From Flavobacterium sp. (lineage in GTDB: Bacteria > Bacteroidota > Bacteroidia > Flavobacteriales > Flavobacteriaceae): a stretch of DNA of 7,726 nt. The notes under the pieces are model-generated. The model searched no databases. It had not been told where the DNA came from and saw only the letters and a list, made by a program, of their open reading frames with translations. The position numbers and the translations under genes are program-made. This document shows positions 1 to 5,500 of the stretch, in pieces. Each line of letters starts with the position of its first letter. Position 1 is the stretch's first letter. The stretch spans positions 1 through 7,726 of the forward strand of contig JAGNPF010000059.1 of the NCBI GenBank assembly GCA_017989775.1. Reading direction: 5' to 3'.

Positions 1-2256
1 ACACGCTCAAACCCCTTGTTTTATGGCCCACAATACACCGAGGCTTTTGCCGGCCTAGACAAAGACAAGCCTTATTTGGACAAAGCCCCCAACTATGAAA
101 GAGATTACAAAACCGGAAAATATGTTATTGTAAACAATTTCAAAAACGCGGTACAAAATAGTGACGATGCTCACAAAACAATTTTACCAAGACTTTGGAG
201 TCCTGATAACATAGAAAACTACATCAACTTTACGAACCCGCCAGAGTTTCGATTGAACCCTGATTACCCATACGAGGACGATTTGCAAAAATACGGAATC
301 GATCCTAGCCAACTTTCGGAAGAAGATTATAACAAAGCCATAGCCCAACTGAAGGCGGAATTAGAAAAAACCGTAACCGAATTCAGGCAAGCTTATGCCC
401 AAAAACAAATTGACAATGAAGGTTTCGTGAAATTCCTGCGCAGTTACGGTGATTATTTAATAGTGGAAAAACCAGCAACCTTAGACAACTTGAGATTTAT
501 GGTCGAATACCAATTTGGCTACATGTATTTCAGGTATTTGATGTGGAATTTTGTTGGCCGTCAAAGCGATGTTCAAGGAAGATATGATTATCAAGACGGA
601 AACTGGCTCAGCGGAATTACATTCATTGACGAATTGCATCTAGGCTCCCAACAAAACCTGCCTTCGGATGTATTGAACAACAAAGGACGAAACGTATATT
701 TCTTTCTACCGCTGATTTTAGGACTCATTGGCATAATGTTTCACGCCAGCAAGGATCGAAAAAGTTTCTATGTGCTTTTAGTGCTGTTCCTGTTTATGGG
801 ACTTGCCCTGAAAATTTACCTCAACGAAAGACCTTTTGAACCCCGTGAAAGGGATTATGCCTTGGTAGGTTCATTTTATGTGTTCGCCATTTGGATAGGA
901 TTTGGCGTATATGCGCTCTACGACAGTGCCCGCAACTACTTGGCTCCAAAAATAGCCGGACCATTGGTAATCACTGCTACATTGTTGGCGGTTCCAGTTC
1001 TTATGGCTTGCCAAAACTGGGACGATCATGACCGTTCCGGCAAACATACCGCAACGGCATTGGCAAAAGCCTATTTGAACTCCTGCGACCCGAATGCCAT
1101 TTTATACACCATTGGAGACAACGACACCTTCCCGCTTTGGTATGCGCAAGAAATTGAACACATACGAACCGATGTCAAAATTGTAAACACGAGTTTGTTC
1201 ATGACCGACTGGTACATTGACCAAATGAAAACCAAGACCTACGAATCCAATCCGTTGCCAATTTCTTTTGAACACGGCGAATATGTGGGCGACAAACTGG
1301 ATTATGTGGCCCATATTCCAAAAACGGAAAGCCGTTGGGACATCAAAGACTTTATCAATTTTATCAAAAATCCTAAATCTACAGTCGAGATGCAGAATGG
1401 ACAAACCATCCATTTTTATCCAACCAACAAAATCAGGATTCCTATTGACAAGAACACCATCATCCAAAACAAAGTGGTTGCCGCAAAATTCAACGATTCC
1501 ATCGTACCTTATATAGACCTCGACATCAAGGGGAATGCACTTTACAAAAACAGATTGATGATGCTGGATGTTTTGGCCAACAACAATTGGAAAAGACCGA
1601 TCTATTTTAGTCCGGGCGCCTTTGACGACGAAGATTATTTATGGCTAAAAAACTACCTTCAACTGGAGGGAATGGTTTATAAATTAGTTCCAATACAAAC
1701 AAAGATTGACAAAGACACCAATCCAATGGACATGGGTGGAATTGATGCCGACAAAATGTACTCTATCGTCATGAAATGGGATTGGGGCAATAGCGACGGA
1801 GATATTTATCATGATCCTGAAACCCGAAAAAACAGCATTTCATACCGATCGGTTCTATCGAGATTGATGGATAAATTGATTGCCGAAGGAAAAATGGACA
1901 AGGCGAAAAACGTGATCAACTTGGCCTTGACAAAAATGCCTTTGGAAAAATTTGGTTATTACTCCATGGTGGAACCTTTTGCCAAAGGATATTATCAAGT
2001 GGGCGAAAAAGCAAAAGCGCAAGAACTTTTAAGCAAACTAGTGGCGAAATACCAAGAGAACCTTACCTATTATGGAGGCCTTGGACTTTCAGACCAAAAC
2101 GACCTTGCCATTGACATCATTACCGACATCGAACGCTACAGAAGTTTACTGAAAGTAATGAAAGAATCTGGAGACATCTCTTTTTACAACAAAAACAGGA
2201 CAGCATTCAATACCTACATCAAAATTTTCGAGCATTTTGAACGTGATAGAGAATAA
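1..2256 (+). CDS. DUF2723 / GT117-type membrane protein, C-terminal part (5' end outside window)
   Basis: The frame is open from the first base, reading TRSNPLFYGPQY, so the gene starts upstream; the TTG at 16 and the in-frame codons near it are not real starts. The visible 751 residues match the C-terminal portion of Bacteroidota DUF2723 (PF11028) proteins, which are usually about 1000 residues or more with many N-terminal helices. I see four hydrophobic segments at about residues 232-249, 256-273, 286-306 and 318-336. A long soluble domain follows, with the family-typical stretch YTIGDNDTFPLWYAQE near residue 368. The last 150 residues are helical and TPR-like (KMDKAKNVINLAL, GEKAKAQELLSKLV). 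From family knowledge, DUF2723 is related to eukaryotic TMEM260, an O-mannosyltransferase placed in GT117, so a role in envelope protein glycosylation is plausible. The catalytic loops would lie in the missing N-terminus and cannot be checked. The family call is strong, the enzymatic role tentative. Confidence 0.9.
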   Translation, partial: TRSNPLFYGPQYTEAFAGLDKDKPYLDKAPNYERDYKTGKYVIVNNFKNAVQNSDDAHKTILPRLWSPDNIENYINFTNPPEFRLNPDYPYEDDLQKYGIDPSQLSEEDYNKAIAQLKAELEKTVTEFRQAYAQKQIDNEGFVKFLRSYGDYLIVEKPATLDNLRFMVEYQFGYMYFRYLMWNFVGRQSDVQGRYDYQDGNWLSGITFIDELHLGSQQNLPSDVLNNKGRNVYFFLPLILGLIGIMFHASKDRKSFYVLLVLFLFMGLALKIYLNERPFEPRERDYALVGSFYVFAIWIGFGVYALYDSARNYLAPKIAGPLVITATLLAVPVLMACQNWDDHDRSGKHTATALAKAYLNSCDPNAILYTIGDNDTFPLWYAQEIEHIRTDVKIVNTSLFMTDWYIDQMKTKTYESNPLPISFEHGEYVGDKLDYVAHIPKTESRWDIKDFINFIKNPKSTVEMQNGQTIHFYPTNKIRIPIDKNTIIQNKVVAAKFNDSIVPYIDLDIKGNALYKNRLMMLDVLANNNWKRPIYFSPGAFDDEDYLWLKNYLQLEGMVYKLVPIQTKIDKDTNPMDMGGIDADKMYSIVMKWDWGNSDGDIYHDPETRKNSISYRSVLSRLMDKLIAEGKMDKAKNVINLALTKMPLEKFGYYSMVEPFAKGYYQVGEKAKAQELLSKLVAKYQENLTYYGGLGLSDQNDLAIDIITDIERYRSLLKVMKESGDISFYNKNRTAFNTYIKIFEHFERDRE

Positions 2257-2279
2257 CAAATCATAAAAGATGAAAACAA

Positions 2280-2319
2280 AAAAAATGTAGCACTGTTGAA
2301 AAATGTCGCTACATTTTTT
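2280..2319 (+). terminator. Probable intrinsic terminator hairpin after the DUF2723 gene
   Basis: A perfect 12-bp inverted repeat, AAAAAATGTAGC at 2280-2291 and GCTACATTTTTT at 2308-2319, encloses a 16-base loop. The right arm ends in six T, followed by GTTTC, which can extend pairing with upstream GAAAAC through a small bulge. It starts 24 bases after the stop codon and lies before the next start at 2342, as expected for a terminator. The stem is AT-rich apart from the four-base core and the loop is large, so efficiency is uncertain. Confidence 0.6.
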
Positions 2320-2341
2320 GTTTCAATCAAAAACTTGAATC

Positions 2342-2986
2342 ATGAGTTTCTACTGGATAAAAACAAACTCCCTCGTTAAAAAAATATTCTCGAATCTTGT
2401 TTGGGACGTACCCAATACGGAGAACAAAATCTACCTCACTTTTGATGATGGTCCAATACCCGAAATAACGGTCTGGGTTCTCGAAGAATTAAAAAAGCAC
2501 GATGCCAAAGCCACTTTTTTCTGCATTGGCCACAACATCGAAAAACATCCCGAGATTTTCGAAAAAGTAATCAACGAAGGACATTCCATCGGAAATCATA
2601 CTTTCAACCATTTGAACGGTTGGAAAACTTCAACCGAAGAGTATTTAAAGAATACATTTTTATGTGAAGAACAAATCCTTGAATCTAAAATCTGCAATCT
2701 AAAATCTAAAATCTTCCGTCCGCCTTACGGCAAAATAAAGCCTTCACAATCCAAAAAACTGCGACGATTGGGATACAAAATTATTATGTGGGATGTTTTG
2801 AGTGCCGATTACGACACTTCTATTTCTCCAGAAAAATGCCTGGAAAATGTATTGCAAAATGTAAGTTCGGGAAGCATTATTGTATTCCACGACAGCGTAA
2901 AAGCATTTCCAAACCTGGAATACACTTTGCCTAAAGCATTAAAATATTGGACAGCAAAAGGATTTGTGTTCGATACAATTCAATAA
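2342..2986 (+). CDS. Polysaccharide deacetylase family protein (NodB homology domain)
   Basis: This 214-residue protein is essentially one NodB domain (carbohydrate esterase 4 type), which removes N- or O-acetyl groups from polysaccharides or peptidoglycan using a divalent metal. The canonical motifs occur in order: TFDDGP at residues 33-38 (catalytic and metal aspartates D35 and D36), GNHTFNH at 84-90 (metal ligands H86 and H90), RPPYG at 126-130, MWDVLSADYD at 149-158, and IIVFHDS at 179-185 (H183). All catalytic positions are intact. There is no convincing signal peptide; the N-terminus is short and ends in the WDVPNTENKIYLTFDDGP lead-in. Cellular location is therefore unclear. The ATG at 2342 is the first in-frame start and places the motifs at usual positions. 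Residues 114-125 are encoded by a short direct repeat that seems to lengthen the segment before RPPYG. The true substrate cannot be told from sequence. It converges with the thioredoxin-fold gene. Confidence 0.93.
   Translation: MSFYWIKTNSLVKKIFSNLVWDVPNTENKIYLTFDDGPIPEITVWVLEELKKHDAKATFFCIGHNIEKHPEIFEKVINEGHSIGNHTFNHLNGWKTSTEEYLKNTFLCEEQILESKICNLKSKIFRPPYGKIKPSQSKKLRRLGYKIIMWDVLSADYDTSISPEKCLENVLQNVSSGSIIVFHDSVKAFPNLEYTLPKALKYWTAKGFVFDTIQ
2682..2714 (+). repeat. Short direct repeat inside the deacetylase gene
   Basis: AATCTAAAATCT occurs at 2682-2693 and again at 2696-2707, separated by GC, and is followed by a partial third copy AAAATCT at 2708-2714. It is translated in frame as SKICNLKSKI just before the conserved RPPYG motif. 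The repetitive composition differs from the rest of the gene. Similar AATCTAAAATCT arrays are, from memory, common in intergenic DNA of Bacteroidota, but I cannot verify that here. Confidence 0.6.
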
Positions 2987-2996
2987 GACAAGATTA

Positions 2997-3045
2997 GCTG
3001 AAGCTCAGTTCGCTTCGCTCGGGTGCTTCGTTCCTCGCAATGACA
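2997..3045 (-). repeat. Dispersed GC-richer repeat between convergent genes
   Basis: Read on the minus strand, this stretch begins TGTCATTGCGAGGAACGAAGC and continues with CGAGCGAAGCGAACTGAGC. The first part is a well-known dispersed intergenic repeat type found in many Bacteroidota and other bacteria (spurious translations such as CFVPRND arise from it). It fills nearly all of the 61 bases between the convergent stops at 2986 and 3048 and is clearly more GC-rich than its surroundings. It contains a small hairpin, GAAGC (3000-3004) with GCTTC (3012-3016), that could contribute to termination. No transposase or target duplication is visible. Confidence 0.65.
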
Positions 3046-3047
3046 GA

Positions 3048-3344
3048 TTAAAGATGTTCTTGAACCAGTCCAATTATGGTATTGGCATCCAATTCACCGG
3101 ATTGTCTCCAGATCATTTGACCTCCTTTATATATCATCAAAGTGGGAAGCCCCTTGATGCGCAAAGCATCGGCTAGTTCTTGATTTTTATCAACATCTAT
3201 TTTTATCACTTTTGCCTTATCGCCCAGAGCCGCGGCAACATCCCTGATTACAGGATGCATCAAGATAGATGATTCATTCCAATCTGTGTAAAAATCAATT
3301 AACACAGGGACTTGAGTGCTTATAAGTTCTCCAAATTTTGACAT
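3048..3344 (-). CDS. Thioredoxin-fold protein lacking the CxxC cysteines
   Basis: The 98-residue product is a complete single-domain thioredoxin fold. Visible landmarks are VLIDFYTDW at residues 14-22 (the strand leading to the active site), the helix around MHPVIRDVAAAL (29-40), VIKIDVDKNQELADAL (46-61), the cis-proline region GLPTLMIYKGG at 65-75 (P67), and a C-terminal helix. Where thioredoxins have WCGPC, this protein reads W22-N-E-S-S26, so both redox cysteines are replaced, and the protein has no cysteine at all. Dithiol oxidoreductase activity is therefore not expected; a binding, chaperone-like or structural role is inference. There is no signal peptide, so it is probably cytoplasmic. 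The gene lies 73 bases downstream of the phosphoesterase gene on the same strand and has its own candidate promoter at 3396-3403. Clean flanking homology on both sides of the motif argues against a frameshift. Confidence 0.9.
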   Translation of the reverse strand: MSKFGELISTQVPVLIDFYTDWNESSILMHPVIRDVAAALGDKAKVIKIDVDKNQELADALRIKGLPTLMIYKGGQMIWRQSGELDANTIIGLVQEHL

Positions 3345-3395
3345 AAAACCAACGAATTTAATTTTCTAAATCTATTGAAAAGAGATATTATTTTA

Positions 3396-3403
3396 CAAAT
3401 GTA
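3396..3403 (-). promoter_or_regulatory. Candidate -7 promoter element for the thioredoxin-fold gene
   Basis: The minus strand reads TACATTTG, an exact match to the Bacteroidota -7 consensus TAnnTTTG, 51 bases before the ATG at 3344. I see no convincing -33 element at normal spacing; the nearest TTG is about 26 bases upstream. It overlaps the inverted repeat at 3398-3429. Confidence 0.4.
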
Positions 3404-3429
3404 GCATTTTAAACGAATTAAGCTACATT
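3398..3429 (-). repeat. Inverted repeat spanning the phosphoesterase stop codon
   Basis: AATGTAGC at 3398-3405 and GCTACATT at 3422-3429 form a perfect 8-bp inverted repeat with a 16-base spacer. On the minus strand the first arm covers the last codons of the phosphoesterase gene and touches its stop, and the second arm overlaps the TACATTTG element. The core arms and the spacer length are the same as in the hairpin at 2280-2319. No T-run follows on the minus strand, so it is a weak terminator at best; it could be a structured leader or an operator. Confidence 0.45.
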
Positions 3430-4653
3430 CAAGCCTTTTTTTAGTTCGATGACCGTGATTTCGGGCATAATTCCTACTCTTCCGGAATACGCATGAAAAC
3501 CAAAGCCTCTATTTACATAAACATATCTACCCAAATTTTCATATAAACCAGCCCATTGTTTGTAAACATATTGTATCGGGCTCCATTTGATTACTCCTGG
3601 AATTTCTATTCCAAACTGCATTCCATGAGTATGACCCGACAAAGTCAAATGGAAATTTTTCTCGTGATTATTTATTTCGGCATCCCAATGGCTTGGATCG
3701 TGGCTCATCAAAATTTTAAAATCTTCTTTTGACAATCCATCTGATGCTTTTTGCAAGTCACCCGCTTTTTTAAATTTAACCCCCCAATTCTCCACTCCTA
3801 CCAAGGCAATTTTGTCGGTTCCATTTTCAATAAAAGCATGCTCGTTCAACATCAATTTGAAGTCAATTTGCCTATGCAAATTTTTTATGTCCTGAAAATT
3901 CTTTTCTTTCGCTGCTTCCGAAGGCCAAGTCACGTATTCGCCATAATCATGATTTCCCAGTACCGAATATTTACCGTACTTGTGCTCCTTGATTCTTTTG
4001 AAAGTGTCAATCCAGGGATGCATTTCTTTGGCATCGGTATTGACAATGTCGCCTGTAAACAAAATCAAGTCAGAATTCTGTTCGTTGATCAAGTCTATGG
4101 CATAATTAATTTTATCGGGATTGTCGAAACTTCCACTATGAACGTCGGATATGTGCGTTATGGTCAAACCATCAAAAGCGTCCGGTAAATCAGGGAAAAA
4201 TATGCGCTGTTTGATGACTTTGTAGTTGTATTTCCCCATTGTCACTCCATACAACAAGGACAAAAACGGAACTGCCGCTATTCCCAATCCAACTTGGCTG
4301 ACAAACTTTCGCCTTGAAGCCAGAAAATCGACACTGTCGTTGAATTTTGCAAAATGATTTATGGAACCAAAACCAATTCGAAAAATGTCTTCGCCAAACA
4401 GCACCAAGGTCAAAATAATTTTTGGAATATATACTAAAAGAAGCAGGCCTGTTGCTCGCATGCTTTGGCCCGTTTGTCCCACCGAACGATCAAATTGCGT
4501 AAAAGAATAAACTATGAATGCCAATAGAAGAGCACTTATTACCAGATAGGAAACCAAAAAATATTTCGATTTCACTACCGTCCTTAATGCCTGATAAGCA
4601 TACAATTCAACAACAAAAAGAACAAGACACAATATTAATATGCGTAAAATCAT
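3418..4653 (-). CDS. Membrane-anchored calcineurin-like metallophosphoesterase (YaeI/YkuE type)
   Basis: This 411-residue protein has an N-terminal membrane part and a C-terminal metallophosphoesterase domain. Hydrophobic helices lie at about residues 3-24, 31-51 and 67-90. A fourth, at 119-138, follows an SRRKF motif at 113-117. The catalytic domain (about 160-405) carries all metal-binding signatures: SDVHSG with D170 and H172, TGDIVN with D202, GNHD at 233-236, SHDPSHWD with H318, and GHTHGMQ with H341 and H343. Related proteins such as E. coli YaeI cleave phosphate bonds of lipids such as UDP-2,3-diacylglucosamine; that substrate is only a suggestion here. I chose ATG at 4653 because the 7-codon extension starting with TTG at 4674 would put the start codon inside a candidate -7 element (4672-4679). 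The domain after four helices probably faces the periplasm or the outer membrane side, but topology is inferred. The downstream neighbour is the thioredoxin-fold gene. Confidence 0.92.
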   Translation of the reverse strand: MILRILILCLVLFVVELYAYQALRTVVKSKYFLVSYLVISALLLAFIVYSFTQFDRSVGQTGQSMRATGLLLLVYIPKIILTLVLFGEDIFRIGFGSINHFAKFNDSVDFLASRRKFVSQVGLGIAAVPFLSLLYGVTMGKYNYKVIKQRIFFPDLPDAFDGLTITHISDVHSGSFDNPDKINYAIDLINEQNSDLILFTGDIVNTDAKEMHPWIDTFKRIKEHKYGKYSVLGNHDYGEYVTWPSEAAKEKNFQDIKNLHRQIDFKLMLNEHAFIENGTDKIALVGVENWGVKFKKAGDLQKASDGLSKEDFKILMSHDPSHWDAEINNHEKNFHLTLSGHTHGMQFGIEIPGVIKWSPIQYVYKQWAGLYENLGRYVYVNRGFGFHAYSGRVGIMPEITVIELKKGLNVA

Positions 4654-4663
4654 CGAGATAGAA

Positions 4664-4700
4664 ATTTTCTGCAAAATAACAAATAATGATTGCAGAAAAT
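4664..4700 (-). repeat. Perfect 11-bp inverted repeat upstream of the phosphoesterase
   Basis: ATTTTCTGCAA at 4664-4674 is the exact reverse complement of TTGCAGAAAAT at 4690-4700, with a 15-base spacer. It lies 11-47 bases before the ATG at 4653 and overlaps the candidate -7 element. Position and symmetry suit a repressor operator or a 5' leader hairpin; no T-run follows, so termination is unlikely. Confidence 0.55.
4672..4679 (-). promoter_or_regulatory. Candidate -7 promoter element for the phosphoesterase gene
   Basis: The minus strand reads TTATTTTG, matching five of the six fixed positions of TAnnTTTG, 18 bases before the ATG at 4653. No clear -33 element is seen. If it is used, transcription begins after the alternative TTG codon at 4672-4674, which supports the ATG start. 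Confidence 0.3.
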
Positions 4701-4803
4701 GGCTTCATTATAAAAAATTTAACGAAAGACCAAGTCATTCTTTATAGTTAATAATCGAAAAATTTATGACAGATGACTTCTAGTTGCCGAAATGAGGCCA
4801 ACC

Positions 4804-5157
4804 CTAATTCACTTCAACAATCCTAACGCTATCATTGCTGACAACCACAAAGTTGTTTTCAAGTTTATCCGAATAATTTTTTAAAAGTTTGGACAAAACT
4901 TCTATTCGCTTAACAAAATTATTAGGACTACAACGCACCAAAATTATCCCGTTATGTACTTTTTGATTTCTAAAAACCATTTCACCAAAATCTTTATCAG
5001 AAGTGACAAGAATATAATTTTCTTGGTGGCATTTTTCTAAAATAGCATCATCAGAAGCGCCTCGCCATTGCTCAAAAACCGAAAAAACGTCGTGATTTTC
5101 ATTTTTAAGCCAATCGGCCACCGAAGTGCCTGTGCATTCATCAACCAAAAATCGCAT
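4804..5157 (-). CDS. DUF5615 PIN-like protein, probable toxin of a DUF433/DUF5615 pair
   Basis: The 117-residue product matches the DUF5615 PIN-like family (VapC45/Mut7-C-like). Visible features are the N-terminal FLVDEC (D6, E7) of the first strand, the central GASDDAIL (D36, D37), and the VTSDKDFGEM signature (D54, D56) followed by GIILVRC. These acidic residues form the expected metal-binding centre of a PIN-type ribonuclease, and all appear intact. From family knowledge, such proteins are encoded after a DUF433 antitoxin and are predicted to cleave RNA. Its ATG (5155-5157) abuts the stop codon of the DUF433 gene with no gap, so translational coupling is likely. Length is normal for the family. 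The RNA target is unknown. No clear terminator is seen in the 150 bases before the phosphoesterase gene, so read-through into that gene is possible. Confidence 0.88.
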   Translation of the reverse strand: MRFLVDECTGTSVADWLKNENHDVFSVFEQWRGASDDAILEKCHQENYILVTSDKDFGEMVFRNQKVHNGIILVRCSPNNFVKRIEVLSKLLKNYSDKLENNFVVVSNDSVRIVEVN

Positions 5158-5388
5158 TTAGGAAGCCATTTTATCCAAGTCGAAAGTAGTGGTTTTTTCA
5201 AGAATATTCTCGGCATACTGCAAACAAGCCAAAATCTCTTGCTTTGTCAACCCTTTGTATTCTTGTAGAATTTCATCAATGGAAATTCCTTGAGCCAACA
5301 TAGAAATAACATGCTCAACAGTAATCCTTGTGCCTTTGATAACAGGCTTTCCAAGCATTATTTTTGGATTAATTTCAATAAATTCCAT
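5158..5388 (-). CDS. DUF433 protein, probable antitoxin (VapB45-like)
   Basis: The 76-residue protein fits DUF433 (PF04255) along its whole length. It begins with the family hallmark PKIMLGKPVIKGTRITVEHV at residues 8-27, continues with a helix-turn-helix-like segment (ISMLAQGISIDEILQEYKGLTKQEILACLQYAENIL, about 28-63, written here in one piece only to show the LxxGxSxxEIxxxYxxLTxxxIxxxLxYA pattern), and ends in a short polar tail (residues 65-76). DUF433 proteins are small DNA-binding antitoxins that neutralise a partner DUF5615 PIN-like protein; the tail is a likely toxin-binding region (inference). Start is the ATG at 5386-5388, which fits family N-termini. It is the first gene of the two-gene cassette, with a candidate promoter at 5411-5418 inside an imperfect inverted repeat that could be its autoregulatory operator. 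It diverges from polA. Confidence 0.9.
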   Translation of the reverse strand: MEFIEINPKIMLGKPVIKGTRITVEHVISMLAQGISIDEILQEYKGLTKQEILACLQYAENILEKTTTFDLDKMAS

Positions 5389-5400
5389 ATTGATTTTCTT

Positions 5401-5438
5401 AAATTCATTTCAAATATAATAATTTAAAAAATGAAATT
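5401..5438 (-). promoter_or_regulatory. Imperfect inverted repeat, candidate operator of the DUF433/DUF5615 cassette
   Basis: AAATTCATTT at 5401-5410 and AAATGAAATT at 5429-5438 are inverted copies matching at 9 of 10 positions. They flank the -7 element TATATTTG on both sides, in the 112-base region between the divergent DUF433 and polA genes. Autoregulation by binding such sites is usual for antitoxins; that this site is bound is inference, and the low base complexity raises the chance of coincidence. Confidence 0.35.
5411..5418 (-). promoter_or_regulatory. Candidate -7 promoter element for the DUF433/DUF5615 cassette
   Basis: The minus strand reads TATATTTG, an exact match to the Bacteroidota -7 consensus TAnnTTTG, 22 bases before the ATG at 5388, which would give a short leader. 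A -33 TTG at the usual distance is not seen. Confidence 0.5.
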
Positions 5439-5471
5439 ATAACTTTTAAAAATAATCACAAAATAGTTCTC

Positions 5472-5479
5472 TATTTTTA
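5472..5479 (+). promoter_or_regulatory. Weak candidate -7 element for polA
   Basis: TATTTTTA matches five of six fixed positions of TAnnTTTG and lies 21 bases before the polA ATG at 5501. The region is AT-rich, so chance matches are common, and no -33 element is visible. Confidence 0.22.
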
Positions 5480-5500
5480 CGCTCAATAATTTATTTCACT

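Noticed and set aside
1102..1516. Open frames on both strands (121 and 82 codons) inside the DUF2723 gene
   Set aside because: Both are covered by the continuous DUF2723 reading frame, and their translations show no recognisable domain.
2964..3176. 70-codon plus-strand frame overlapping the deacetylase end
   Set aside because: It starts inside the deacetylase gene, runs through the dispersed repeat (giving the familiar spurious CFVPRND peptide) and continues antisense to the thioredoxin-fold gene.
3267..3278. Frameshift or sequencing error as the cause of the missing CxxC
   Set aside because: Thioredoxin-fold homology runs in one frame on both sides of the motif and its length is normal, so an indel cannot explain the loss.
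3751..4188. 145-codon plus-strand frame
   Set aside because: It is antisense to the catalytic core of the phosphoesterase, whose motifs are intact, and has no recognisable domain.
4654..4674. Seven-codon upstream extension of the phosphoesterase from a TTG start
   Set aside because: It needs a rare start codon that falls inside the candidate -7 element and the inverted repeat; the ATG at 4653 leads directly into the first membrane helix.
4732..4779. Inverted repeat AAGTCAT / ATGACTT between the phosphoesterase and DUF5615 genes
   Set aside because: Only 7 bp with a 34-base spacer in AT-rich DNA; no T-run follows, so it does not support a terminator or operator call.
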